Below are positions 51,623 to 59,887 of a stretch of 64,000 nt of DNA, piece by piece (within the stretch, counting starts at the first letter, position 1; each line of letters opens with the position of its first letter). The notes under the pieces are model-generated. The model saw only the letters and a program-made list of their open reading frames with translations. It did not search any database and was not told where the DNA came from. The translations under genes were made by a program, and so were the position numbers. The DNA comes from G963663775 sp963664255. Lineage in GTDB: Bacteria > Bacillota > Clostridia > Oscillospirales > Butyricicoccaceae. The DNA is taken from contig OY760938.1 in assembly GCA_963664255.1 (NCBI GenBank), positions 868,001 to 932,000 on the forward strand, in the 5' to 3' direction.

Positions 51623-52786
51623 TCAGCCGCCGTCCTTCGGTGCAGCCGCTTCCTGATTGGTGCGGGGCGTATTTCGGCGTCCGCCGCGATGTGTCCGCTT
51701 GTGCGGCGCACCTTCCGCATCCTTCCCGTCTTTCGGCGGTGGATTTTGCCGCATAGGACGCTTCTGCCGTGCAGAACGCTCTTCTTCTGTGCGTTTTTGC
51801 CGCATGGGACGTGGTTCTGCTGGCTTTTGCCTGCCCGCAGCATCCTCTTTTTGCTTCATCGCCTGTGCAAACATTTTTTCTACGGTTTTAGAGGTGTCTT
51901 TTCGCGGCTCTGCCTCTGCTTGGTGCACCTTTTTTTCCGGTTCGGTGTGCATCGGCGGTTTGCCGCGCCCCTTGGCGGAAGGTCTGGAAATGCGGCAATC
52001 CTCACACGAAAATACCTTTGGCTCGTCTGCGTTGTCCTCCAGCTGTACGCGGCAAAGACCGCGCAGCATCTGTACCGAAACCACTGTGCCCATGCCTTCC
52101 GGCGTTTCTACATAGCTTCCCTGCCGCGGGGTTTTCTTTTGCAGCTCTGCATAGACCTCGTGCTCATATTTCAAACAGCACATAAGCCTGCCGCAAGTGC
52201 CCGAGATTTTCGCGGGATTAAGGGAAAGATTTTGTTCCTTCGCCATGTTGATGGACACCGGCTGAAAATCATCCATATAGGACGCACAGCAAAGCTCTCG
52301 CCCGCAGGCACCCAATCCGCCAATCATTTTCGCCTCATCGCGTACGCCAATCTGGCGCAGTTCAATTCTGGTATGGAATACACTCGCCAAATCCTTGACC
52401 AGCTCCCGAAAATCCACACGTCCGTCGGCCGTGAAATAAAACAAAATTTTATTCACGTCAAAGGTGCATTCTGCTTCTACCAAATGCATATCCAAGCCGT
52501 GGTTTTCAATCTTCTGCTTGCAAATCACAAATGCTTCCTGCGCACGTGTTTTGTTTTCTGCCGCAATTTGCAAATCCGCCCTCGTGGCAATCCGCATCAC
52601 AGGACGCAGCGGCGGTACAATTTTTTCTTCTGGAACCGCTGTATTGCCAAGCACGACCTCGCCGCACTCTACGCCGCGAGCGGTTTCCACAATCACATGC
52701 TCGCCGACAGAAATCTGCTTGTCCGCAGGGTCAAAATAATAAAGCTTTCCGATTTTTTTAAATCGAACGCCAATAACAGTGCTCAA
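51623..52786 (-). CDS. ricT: RicT/YaaT, PSP1-domain regulator
   Basis: Part of the RicA-RicF-RicT complex that stimulates RNase Y and, in B. subtilis, sporulation and competence. 387 residues: PSP1 domain with the iron-sulfur/zinc-type Cys sets CGRELCC and CGRLMCC. It also has an unusual Lys/Arg/Pro-rich tail of about 110 residues with a repeated PMRQK. Start TTG 52786 lies seven bases after AGGAGG and begins LSTVIGVRFK. Next to holB and darA as in Firmicutes generally. Confidence 0.92.
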   Translation of the reverse strand: MSTVIGVRFKKIGKLYYFDPADKQISVGEHVIVETARGVECGEVVLGNTAVPEEKIVPPLRPVMRIATRADLQIAAENKTRAQEAFVICKQKIENHGLDMHLVEAECTFDVNKILFYFTADGRVDFRELVKDLASVFHTRIELRQIGVRDEAKMIGGLGACGRELCCASYMDDFQPVSINMAKEQNLSLNPAKISGTCGRLMCCLKYEHEVYAELQKKTPRQGSYVETPEGMGTVVSVQMLRGLCRVQLEDNADEPKVFSCEDCRISRPSAKGRGKPPMHTEPEKKVHQAEAEPRKDTSKTVEKMFAQAMKQKEDAAGRQKPAEPRPMRQKRTEEERSARQKRPMRQNPPPKDGKDAEGAPHKRTHRGGRRNTPRTNQEAAAPKDGG

Positions 52787-52824
52787 GGACAATCCTCCTA
52801 CCCCCATATGGGTCGTTTCGTATA

Positions 52825-52944
52825 AGAACCTGTATTCACAACGCCGAATAACTGTATTTATGAAATCTTTCCCGCGTCTTTTTGCCTTGTTTGACAAAAA
52901 ATCTTTCTCAAATCCAACCGTTCTCGTTTGTGAATACAGGTTCT
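52825..52944. repeat. 120-bp element with 17-bp terminal inverted repeats (MITE-like)
   Basis: AGAACCTGTATTCACAA (52825-52841) and its exact complement (52928-52944) bound an A/T-rich core. The element sits between ricT and holB and includes the last 11 sense codons and the stop of holB. A further copy of one end is at 54223-54238. No target duplication is evident. Compatible with a miniature mobile element or a structured RNA repeat. Confidence 0.65.
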
Positions 52945-53819
52945 AAATAACACATCTCATAGCTTCCGGCGCACAGTGCCGCACTGACTGCCGCGGCAGA
53001 CGCGTTTCCCTCCACCCGCATCTCCAGTGTATGCAAAAATGCGGTGAGCCGCAGCAGACGCTGCGGTGCGACTTTTGCCGCAAGCGCTTGTGTTTCGCTG
53101 CCAGCTTCCGGCAGCAGCAGCGGCGCAGATAACTCCATTCCCACAAAAATGGCATCGCGCAGCGCCGTCTTCATCCCCTGCAAAAATGCACGCTGCATGG
53201 GGCGCGCCAGCTTTTCCATCGCCATACAGTGCAGCAGCAGCACGGCTTCATTTCCATCCGCCAGTGCTTTTAAAACCGGCAGCACCAGAGAAAGCTGCAT
53301 CTCCTCTGCCGACGGCTCTGCCCCGCTCGGCGCCAATTCATAGCGGGTGCAGCGGGACTGCACCGTGGTCAGCAGGGCATCGGGCTGCTCTGCCGTCAAA
53401 ATGAAAAAGGCATAGCGCGGCGGCTCTTCCAGCGTTTTCAGCAGCGCATTCTGCGCCATTTGGTTCATATTCTGCGCATGGCGCACAATGGTCACGCGCC
53501 GCTCGCCATCGTTTGGCAGCACGGTCACGGCGCGGCGCAGTTCACGTGCCGCATCCACCTTAATGTCTTGATTTTCCGGGTCTAAAATCGTCAAATCCGG
53601 ATGGATGCCAGCCTGCACTTTATGGCACGCATTGCACGCACCACAAGGACGCTTCCCCTGCCCTGTGCACAGCAGTGCCATGGCAATTTTTTTGGCAACA
53701 CGCAGCTTGCCGCTGCCGCTTTCCCCTGTCAGCAAAATGGTTTGCGGCAGCTTAGACTGCAAAATGACGTCCGCCATCTGGTCTGCGGTTCGCTTTCCTG
53801 CTTCCTGCCGCATTTTCAT
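52908..53819 (-). CDS. holB: DNA polymerase III delta prime subunit
   Basis: Clamp-loader subunit, 303 residues. AAA+ core with Walker A GESGSGK, a Cys-rich zinc motif (CGACNACH, plus Cys at 52), NALLKTLEEPP, and sensor I SRC (VQSRCTRY). The ATG overlaps the darA stop (ATGA). The final residues (EPVFTNENGWI) come from the inverted-repeat element, so the native C-terminus has been replaced. Confidence 0.93.
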   Translation of the reverse strand: MKMRQEAGKRTADQMADVILQSKLPQTILLTGESGSGKLRVAKKIAMALLCTGQGKRPCGACNACHKVQAGIHPDLTILDPENQDIKVDAARELRRAVTVLPNDGERRVTIVRHAQNMNQMAQNALLKTLEEPPRYAFFILTAEQPDALLTTVQSRCTRYELAPSGAEPSAEEMQLSLVLPVLKALADGNEAVLLLHCMAMEKLARPMQRAFLQGMKTALRDAIFVGMELSAPLLLPEAGSETQALAAKVAPQRLLRLTAFLHTLEMRVEGNASAAAVSAALCAGSYEMCYLEPVFTNENGWI

Positions 53820-54139
53820 AATTTTTCAAAGCGCTCCACCGGCAGCACAAACACCGTTGCTCCGCCCACATCGACCTCCACCGGCATGGTCGGATAAAAT
53901 CCCATGCCAAGCTCAGCGGTCGGCGGAATCGTTTGCTTGCGCGTGGAAGAATAGGTACGAATAATTTCCATAGCACCCTCCACGCGCGCTTCCTCCAGTC
54001 CGATTAAAATGGTAACATTTCCTGCTTTTAAAAAACCACCTGTTGTAGCAAGCTTGGTAATAGAATACCCTTCTTTCATCAATTCATCAATGACACGGTG
54101 CGCATCGTCGGAATTGATAATTGCGAGCAACATTTTCAT
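53816..54139 (-). CDS. darA: Cyclic di-AMP receptor DarA/YaaQ
   Basis: PII-like trimeric protein, 107 residues, which binds c-di-AMP. Seen: MKMLLAIINSDDAHRVIDEL, ITKLATTGGFLKAGNVTILIG (the ligand loop) and FVLPVERFEK at the end. ATG 54139 follows AAAGGGG. Sits between the yaaO-like gene and holB as in B. subtilis. Confidence 0.96.
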   Translation of the reverse strand: MKMLLAIINSDDAHRVIDELMKEGYSITKLATTGGFLKAGNVTILIGLEEARVEGAMEIIRTYSSTRKQTIPPTAELGMGFYPTMPVEVDVGGATVFVLPVERFEKL

Positions 54140-54222
54140 AATAAAATCCCCTTTCAAAAGGAATTCTGGTGCATTTTGCAACCAAACTTGTGGCTATACG
54201 GTCTATCTTACCATACGATTTA

Positions 54223-54238
54223 TGAATACAGGTTCTTA
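54223..54238. repeat. Solo copy of the element end
   Basis: TGAATACAGGTTCTTA matches the end of the 120-bp element plus its first flanking bases. No partner arm is found nearby. Lies in the gap between darA and the decarboxylase gene. Confidence 0.5.
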
Positions 54239-54259
54239 CTTTCTATGCAAAAACATTTT

Positions 54260-55642
54260 TTATTCTGCAAGAATCCAAAGATTCTTAATATCAGTATAGC
54301 ATCTTTCCTGCAAAAATTCAATGTGCGCCGCCGTGATTTTCTCGCCGGGCCAAAGCAGCGGAATACCCGGCGGATACGGTGTAATGGCACGTGCACAGAT
54401 TTGACCAACCGCATCCTGCGCGCACACCGTTTTTGCTGCGCCAAACCAAACTGCCCGCACTGACTGCATACGCTCCGCCCGCGGCATCGGTCGCAGCGGT
54501 GCGGAATTTTCCGCAGATGAGGTGTACTGCCCCAGCTGCACCAATGCGCGTAGCAGCCGCAGCAGTTCCTTGGCACCATCTGCCCCTGTGATGATGAACA
54601 CCACACACTGATTGTCTGCCATTTCACACGCGATTCCATACTCCTCGTACAGCCGATTTGCAAATGCGTGCCCTGTCATTCCGACCGATGCCGTATGGAT
54701 GGTGAGTCTGCACGGGTCGAGATGCACAACGTTTTGTTCGGTCACCACGCGCAACGCAGTGCGTTTTTGTAAATACTGCCGCAAATGCGCCACAAAGCGC
54801 GCGACCCGCCGATATTGCGCGCCGCCGCTGCCCGCAAGCCATGCACGCGCCAAGTCTAAGCTGCACAAAATCGGATAGGACGGGCTGGAAGTGCCCACCA
54901 TCGCTTCTGCCCTGCGCAGGCTATCCCCCTCCATGCTGTCTGCAAACAGCAAATACGCTCCCTGCCCCATGCACGGCAAGGTTTTATGTGCCGACAACAC
55001 TGCCGCGTCTGCACCCTGTGCCACAGGCGACGGGATGCCAAGTGCCGGCAAATGTGCCCCATGTGCCGCATCTACGAGCAGTTTTTTGCCCCGCCGATGG
55101 CACAGTGCCGCCAGCATCGGTATATCCTGCAGCACACCATAATAGTTTGGCGAAACCACGAGCAGTGCCGCGCTTTCCGGATGTGCATCCAGCATCGTTT
55201 CGACTTCTAGTGCCGATAACACCTCTGGAAAGCCGAACACCTCCTGTACCGTGGGATACACAAAAAACGGATGTAAATCGAATAGCGCACAGGCGGACAC
55301 CACGCTTTTGTGGCAGGTGCGGTCTAAAAGCACCGTTCCGCCCGCGCCAACCGCCGCACATAGCATCGCCTGAATGCCTTGCGTGGAGCCTCCTATTAAA
55401 AAATGGCAATCCTCTGCCCCATACCATTGTGCTGTCAATCTTTCCGCGCCGCGAATCGGCTGCGTGCCCTCATACAGATTCCCTGTGCCGTAGATTTCCG
55501 TATAATCTATGGCGAAAATCGAATCAAATCCCGCAAATATCGGTTTTCCCTTGTGTCCCGGCATATGAAAGCGCGCCGCGTCACCCGCCACAAGTGCTTG
55601 GATGGCGGTATATAGCGGTGTTGCCGCTTGTTCCTGTTTCAT
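54260..55642 (-). CDS. Orn/Lys/Arg decarboxylase-like PLP enzyme (YaaO type)
   Basis: 460 residues, fold type I PLP enzyme: FHMPGHKGKP at the N-terminus, GGSTQGIQAMLCA, VDAAHGAHL, and the PLP lysine in SAHKTLPCMGQGAYL; a shorter C-terminal domain than E. coli enzymes. Probably makes a polyamine precursor (agmatine, cadaverine or putrescine). It lies upstream of darA with 120 bp between. In B. subtilis tmk separates them; here tmk is absent. Confidence 0.9.
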   Translation of the reverse strand: MKQEQAATPLYTAIQALVAGDAARFHMPGHKGKPIFAGFDSIFAIDYTEIYGTGNLYEGTQPIRGAERLTAQWYGAEDCHFLIGGSTQGIQAMLCAAVGAGGTVLLDRTCHKSVVSACALFDLHPFFVYPTVQEVFGFPEVLSALEVETMLDAHPESAALLVVSPNYYGVLQDIPMLAALCHRRGKKLLVDAAHGAHLPALGIPSPVAQGADAAVLSAHKTLPCMGQGAYLLFADSMEGDSLRRAEAMVGTSSPSYPILCSLDLARAWLAGSGGAQYRRVARFVAHLRQYLQKRTALRVVTEQNVVHLDPCRLTIHTASVGMTGHAFANRLYEEYGIACEMADNQCVVFIITGADGAKELLRLLRALVQLGQYTSSAENSAPLRPMPRAERMQSVRAVWFGAAKTVCAQDAVGQICARAITPYPPGIPLLWPGEKITAAHIEFLQERCYTDIKNLWILAE

Positions 55643-56004
55643 AAAAAAGACCTGTTCCTTTCTGTTTTTGACACGCTTCTGTCACGCAAAATCTGCAAGA
55701 GCAAAATCCACCATCCTGCAAAACAGACAACGGCACTGGGTTTTGCGAAACCCTTTGTTTTGTGCTTGTTGTTTCGGTTAACGCCTGATTATATAGCTAC
55801 ATTGCCGAGATAAAACCAAAGCGAAGCGTTATATTTCTGTATTATATCACAAACAAAATCTGGTTAAAACACTTGCACAGAGAATATAAAACGTATTATA
55901 ATAAAAGAAGTCCGTTTAAATAGCGAAAGATAGAGAAACGGCATCCACTGTATTGGTAAGTACGATTGTAATCGGTGTAAAAATGAAAGGCAGGTATCCT
56001 ACTC
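55643..56004. other. 362-bp divergent intergenic region
   Basis: Between the divergent decarboxylase and serC. Contains the serC promoter (55873-55902) and a CCGTTT/AAACGG hairpin in its leader (55912-55941). No T-box or SAM-type consensus is visible. Confidence 0.55.
55873..55902 (+). promoter_or_regulatory. Promoter of serC-serA
   Basis: TTGCAC (55873-55878), 18-bp spacer, TATAAT (55897-55902). About 95 bases of leader precede the start. Confidence 0.65.
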
Positions 56005-57090
56005 ATGTCAGACTTTAGAATTTATAACTTCTCCGCAGGTCCGTCCATGCTGCCGCTTTCCGTGCTCGAGAAAGCCGCTTCCGAAATGACGAACTGTCAA
56101 GGCTCTGGTATGTCAGTCATGGAGATGAGCCACCGCTCTAAAGTCTATGACGGCATCATTAAAAATACCGAGGCCTCTCTGCGCCGCGTCATGAACATTC
56201 CGGATAATTATAAGGTGCTCTTCCTACAGGGTGGCGCAACCTTGCAGTTTTCTGCGATTCCGCTCAACCTGATGAAGAACGGCAATGCAGACTACATCGT
56301 TACCGGTTATTTTGCAAAGAGTGCTGCAAAGGAAGCAAAAAAATTCGGCAATGTGAACATTGCCGCATCTTCCGAAGCTACCAACTTCGACCATATCCCC
56401 ACGCAGGCAGAATTGCAGCTTGACCCCACTGCTGACTATGTTTATCTGTGCGCAAACAACACCATCTATGGCACCGAATGGGACTACGTTCCCGATACAC
56501 AGGGTGTGCCGATTGTTGCAGATATGTCCTCCAACATCCTTTCCAAGCCGATTGACGTTTCCAAATATGGCGTTATCATGGCAGGTGCACAAAAGAACAT
56601 GGGCCCTGCAGGCCTTACCATGGTCATCGTCCGTGAAGATTTGCTGGGCAATTATCGTGAAAATATGCCGTCCATTCTGGACTGGAAGTTCATGGCAGAT
56701 AAGGACAGTATGCCGAATACTCCACCGACCTATGCCATCTATATTCTGGGCTTGGTGCTGGAATGGATTGAATCCATCGGCGGTCTGACCGAAATGGAAA
56801 AGATGAACGACGATAAGGCAAAGCTGCTGTATGATTATCTAGACACCTCTGACTTCTACACCTGCGTTGCGCAGCCGGCTTCCCGTTCTCGTATGAACGT
56901 GACCTTCCGCACCGGAAGCGAAGAGCTGGATGCAAAGTTCGCCAAGGAATCCGCAGCAAACGACATGTCCAACCTCAAGGGACACCGTTCTGTGGGTGGT
57001 ATGCGCGCTTCCATCTACAATGCAATGCCTAAGGAAGGCGTTGAGAAGCTGATTGCGTTTATGAAGGATTTTGCAGAAGCCAACAAGTAA
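56005..57090 (+). CDS. serC: Phosphoserine aminotransferase
   Basis: Second step of serine synthesis, also usable in PLP synthesis. 361 residues: NFSAGPSMLPLSVLE, MSHRSKVYDGI, FLQGGATLQFSAIP, DMSSNILSKPIDVSKYG and the PLP lysine in GAQKNMGPAGLTMVIV; ends HRSVGGMRASIYNAMP. Eleven bases separate it from serA. Confidence 0.97.
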   Translation: MSDFRIYNFSAGPSMLPLSVLEKAASEMTNCQGSGMSVMEMSHRSKVYDGIIKNTEASLRRVMNIPDNYKVLFLQGGATLQFSAIPLNLMKNGNADYIVTGYFAKSAAKEAKKFGNVNIAASSEATNFDHIPTQAELQLDPTADYVYLCANNTIYGTEWDYVPDTQGVPIVADMSSNILSKPIDVSKYGVIMAGAQKNMGPAGLTMVIVREDLLGNYRENMPSILDWKFMADKDSMPNTPPTYAIYILGLVLEWIESIGGLTEMEKMNDDKAKLLYDYLDTSDFYTCVAQPASRSRMNVTFRTGSEELDAKFAKESAANDMSNLKGHRSVGGMRASIYNAMPKEGVEKLIAFMKDFAEANK

Positions 57091-57101
57091 GGAGAGTTTT
57101 C

Positions 57102-58265
57102 ATGTATCAGGTAAAGCTATTTAATAAAATCGCCAAGATTGGTCTGGACAAGTTCGATGACCGGTATACTTGCAGCGAAGACGCTGAAAAGTATGATGCC
57201 GTGCTCGTGCGTTCTGCAAAGCTGCACGACACCGTATTTCCGGAATCCTTGCAGTGCATCGCACGTGCAGGCGCAGGCGTCAACAATATTCCGCTTGACA
57301 AATGCGCAGAACAGGGCATCGTGGTATTCAACACCCCCGGTGCAAATGCAAATGCCGTAAAGGAATTGGTGATTGCAGCGCTGCTGATGTCCTCCCGTAA
57401 GCTGGTGGATGGTCTGATTTGGACCCGCACCCTTTCCGGCAACGGCGCAGACATTGGTCCTATGGCGGAAAAAGGCAAGGCAAACTTCGCAGGTCCTGAA
57501 ATCGAAGGCAAGCGTCTGGGCGTTATCGGTCTGGGTGCTATCGGTGTCAAGGTTGCCAATGCCGCCATTGGTTTGGGCATGGAAGTCTATGGCTATGACC
57601 CGTTCCTGTCGGTTGATGCTGCATTGGCGCTCAGCCGCAGTGTCAAGCACGTGACCGAGCTGGATGAGATTTTCAAGAACTGCGATTATATTACCGTGCA
57701 CGTGCCGCTGCTCGATGCAACCCGCGGCATTGTGGGCAAGGATTCTCTGGCTCTGATGAAGGACGGCGTGCGTGTCATCAATTTGGCACGTGGCGAGCTG
57801 GTCGATGAAGCTGCTATGATTGCAGCACTGGAAAGCGGAAAATGTGCTTGCTATGTTTCTGACTTTGCAACCGAAGCCATCTTGAAGGCACCAAATGCAT
57901 TGACTTTCCCTCACTTGGGTGCTTCCACCGGCGAAAGCGAAGACAACTGTGCACAAATGGCTGTGCAGGAAATCCGCGATTATCTGGAAACCGGCACCAT
58001 TCGCAATTCGGTCAACTTCCCGAATCTTAAGGTGCCGCGCGAAGGCGGCTTCCGCATCTGCATGATTCATGGCAATGTGCCGAACATGATTGGTTCTATC
58101 ACCGCTGTGATGAGCGATAAGGGTGCAAATATCGAAAACATGGGCAACCGCTCTCGTGGCGAATATGCCTATACCATCATGGATGTCGATGTGCAGCCCG
58201 ATGCAGCAATGCTGCAGGCGCTGACAGGCATTGAAGGCATGATTCGTCTGCGCGTTATCGAGTAA
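57102..58265 (+). CDS. serA: D-3-phosphoglycerate dehydrogenase
   Basis: First committed step of serine synthesis (NAD-dependent oxidation of 3-phosphoglycerate). 387 residues, the short form: substrate and NAD domains (IARAGAGVNNIP, RLGVIGLGAIGVKVANAA, VINLARGELVDE, HLGASTGESEDN with the catalytic His) and a C-terminal ACT domain (about 315-387) that may bind serine for feedback. No intervening domain. AAGGAGAG before ATG. Confidence 0.97.
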   Translation: MYQVKLFNKIAKIGLDKFDDRYTCSEDAEKYDAVLVRSAKLHDTVFPESLQCIARAGAGVNNIPLDKCAEQGIVVFNTPGANANAVKELVIAALLMSSRKLVDGLIWTRTLSGNGADIGPMAEKGKANFAGPEIEGKRLGVIGLGAIGVKVANAAIGLGMEVYGYDPFLSVDAALALSRSVKHVTELDEIFKNCDYITVHVPLLDATRGIVGKDSLALMKDGVRVINLARGELVDEAAMIAALESGKCACYVSDFATEAILKAPNALTFPHLGASTGESEDNCAQMAVQEIRDYLETGTIRNSVNFPNLKVPREGGFRICMIHGNVPNMIGSITAVMSDKGANIENMGNRSRGEYAYTIMDVDVQPDAAMLQALTGIEGMIRLRVIE

Positions 58266-58282
58266 TTCCCTTGGCTGACCTC

Positions 58283-58320
58283 CACCCCTGTGCTATTCGC
58301 GGGCACAGGGGTGTTTTTTT
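58283..58320 (+). terminator. Terminator of serC-serA
   Basis: CACCCCTGTGC pairs with GCACAGGGGTG and is followed by seven T residues, 17 bp after the serA stop. Confidence 0.93.
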
Positions 58321-58553
58321 GTCGATATAGCCTTTCTGATACAGCTACAACCCCTGTCGCCTTGCGAACAAGGTATATGATTCCTGCCGCAGCAAAGAGT
58401 GCGTGCGTGACCTGCGCGTCTATCTAACACACGATGCGCAAGAACTCATTGACAACGCCCCTGTAAATGTGCGCGGTCGCGAAGCCGAGTTGCTGTATGT
58501 ATGTATTGATGTAGAAAAAATTTCCTTTAAAGATGTACATATAGGTTTCTACA

Positions 58554-58614
58554 TTTTCTACCTACAAAACCAGCCCCATATATGCGTTACCGGGCTGGTT
58601 TTGTAGGTAGAAAA
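58554..58614. repeat. Perfect 23-bp inverted repeat
   Basis: Arms 58554-58576 and 58592-58614 are exact complements (core CTACAAAACCAGCCC), with a 15-base loop. Longer and stronger than a normal terminator. Could be a bidirectional terminator, a recombination site, or a scar of an element end. Confidence 0.75.
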
Positions 58615-58619
58615 GAAAA

Positions 58620-58646
58620 GTACCGTCCCTATTAACGAGACGGTAC
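58620..58646 (-). terminator. Probable terminator of the toxin-like transcript
   Basis: GTACCGTC pairs with GACGGTAC; on the minus strand TTTTCTTTT follows. It lies about 300 bases downstream of the minus-strand promoter at 58952-58980. Confidence 0.55.
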
Positions 58647-58841
58647 ATAGACACGCATATCGTCGCAAACCGAAGTGCGCCGAAGGAACGCTATTAGCCT
58701 AAGATGCTGACTTAATTATGTATCACGCGACTGTGGTTGTAATGAGCGAGCACTCTGCAAGCGTGCTTTTAATCACATTATGGTTGAGGATTTGCGTCCT
58801 CCTTCATGCCCATACATACTACTCCATCAGCCGCGGTGGAA

Positions 58842-58919
58842 TTACTTCCACAAACTAACGAATGAAATCGCTAGATGCATGCTCCTGATGAAAAGCGTCA
58901 GCTTCTTATAGTTGCTCAT
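58842..58919 (-). CDS. Holin-like toxin candidate, 25 residues
   Basis: A very short gene: ATG 58919, six bases after AAAGGGGG, encoding MSNYKKLTLFIRSMHLAISF plus VSLWK. The spacing Y4, L7, L9, I11, L16, I18, L22 follows the pattern I recall for Firmicutes putative holin-like toxins (MxxYxxLxLxI, one membrane helix). A consensus promoter lies 33 bp upstream, and a long untranslated 3' part with hairpins follows, as in type I toxin genes. No antitoxin RNA is established. Its place beside prophage genes fits. Confidence 0.45.
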   Translation of the reverse strand: MSNYKKLTLFIRSMHLAISFVSLWK

Positions 58920-58951
58920 AGCGAACCCCCTTTCTCTGCCTGCTATTTCAT

Positions 58952-58980
58952 ATTATACTACTTATGTCGATATTTGTCTA
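58952..58980 (-). promoter_or_regulatory. Promoter of the toxin-like gene
   Basis: Minus-strand TAGACA (58975-58980), 17-bp spacer, TATAAT (58952-58957). Confidence 0.65.
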
Positions 58981-59048
58981 TTGTTTTACAAGAATTTTTA
59001 GATGTGTTGCATACTTTGCACAAAAACAATACCTATCTTTGTATATAC

Positions 59049-59870
59049 TTACTCATTCATAGCCGCCAGCTTCCGTAGCAGTTCATCGCCATATAGATAA
59101 TTCAACAGGTACGCCATAGTATTTTCTGTGAAACCCGTTGCAGCTTGAATTTTATCGATTGCTTCCTGCACGCCATCCGCATTTCCAACCTCCGCACGTG
59201 TTTGCGGTGCCAGAATCGCGGGCGTTTTGGTGTCTGCGTCATAGCTGACCGCATACCCTGCTTGCATCAGCGAATGCAGTTCCACATAGTTCTTGCCATC
59301 CTTCAAAATTGCAGGGACGGTATAATTTTTGCCGTTAATCTTCATCATTTTGTTTGTTACCACTTCATCGTCCTCCAACGTTGCCTTGAATGCCGTCCAA
59401 AGCGACCCATATTCCACCATCGGCGCAGGGCACTGCTTGTGGCACACATCATAGTGCCGAATCACGTGTGCTGCATCAATGTCATACTTATCCATCAGAT
59501 AGCGCACAAGCGTCGCCGCATGGTCAATGCTGCCCTGTCGCAAAGTGCCGTTCTTGTCCAGCATACAAATTTCCACACCAATGCTGTTGCTGTTCTTGCA
59601 CTTGCCCCAATATGCCGCCCTGCCGCCGGAATAGTCCTTGCCGCAGTGCCAAGCCACATCCGCATCCTGCACACTCTGGTAAATGTGCGTTTCATCGACG
59701 AAATAATGCGCCGAAACGCCAGTATCTTCTCGTGCCGAATAGTCCGCATTATTTTTTGCCGTGTCGCCCTCGTTGCCTGTGTAGTGAATCACCAGAAATA
59801 AAATCTCGTATGCCTTGCGGCTTGTGTTCTTAAAATTGACGCTGTTGCACGCCTTTTGCAAAATCTCCAT
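59049..59870 (-). CDS. Phage-type N-acetylmuramoyl-L-alanine amidase (endolysin)
   Basis: 273 residues. Amidase_2/PGRP domain (about 20-165) with zinc ligands His29 (LVIHYTG), His139 (IRHYDVC) and Cys147 (CHKQCPAP), and AHYFVDE, NSIGVEICM. The C-terminal part (about 170-235) resembles a copper-amine-oxidase-N/stalk wall-binding module, and a final helical tail follows. No signal peptide, so release would need a holin. AAAGGAGGAAG before the ATG. Directly follows the large phage protein. Confidence 0.9.
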   Translation of the reverse strand: MEILQKACNSVNFKNTSRKAYEILFLVIHYTGNEGDTAKNNADYSAREDTGVSAHYFVDETHIYQSVQDADVAWHCGKDYSGGRAAYWGKCKNSNSIGVEICMLDKNGTLRQGSIDHAATLVRYLMDKYDIDAAHVIRHYDVCHKQCPAPMVEYGSLWTAFKATLEDDEVVTNKMMKINGKNYTVPAILKDGKNYVELHSLMQAGYAVSYDADTKTPAILAPQTRAEVGNADGVQEAIDKIQAATGFTENTMAYLLNYLYGDELLRKLAAMNE

Positions 59871-59887
59871 TGCTGTTCTTCCTCCTT

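Larger units (their letters stand above)
58266..59048. other. 783-bp spacer at the chromosome/prophage junction
   Basis: Contains the serA terminator, several hairpins (58554-58614, 58620-58646, 58786-58801), and the small toxin-like gene with its promoter. A 67-codon plus-strand frame at 58403 has no ribosome binding site and I do not support it. The base texture differs from the flanking genes. Confidence 0.6.

Noticed and set aside
58403..58606. 67-codon plus-strand frame after serA
   Set aside because: No ribosome binding site, and its end lies within the 23-bp inverted repeat; considered a chance frame or relic.
58647..58841. tmRNA or group I intron in the spacer before the prophage
   Set aside because: No tRNA-like end, no conserved intron core; the structure is better explained as untranslated RNA of the small gene.
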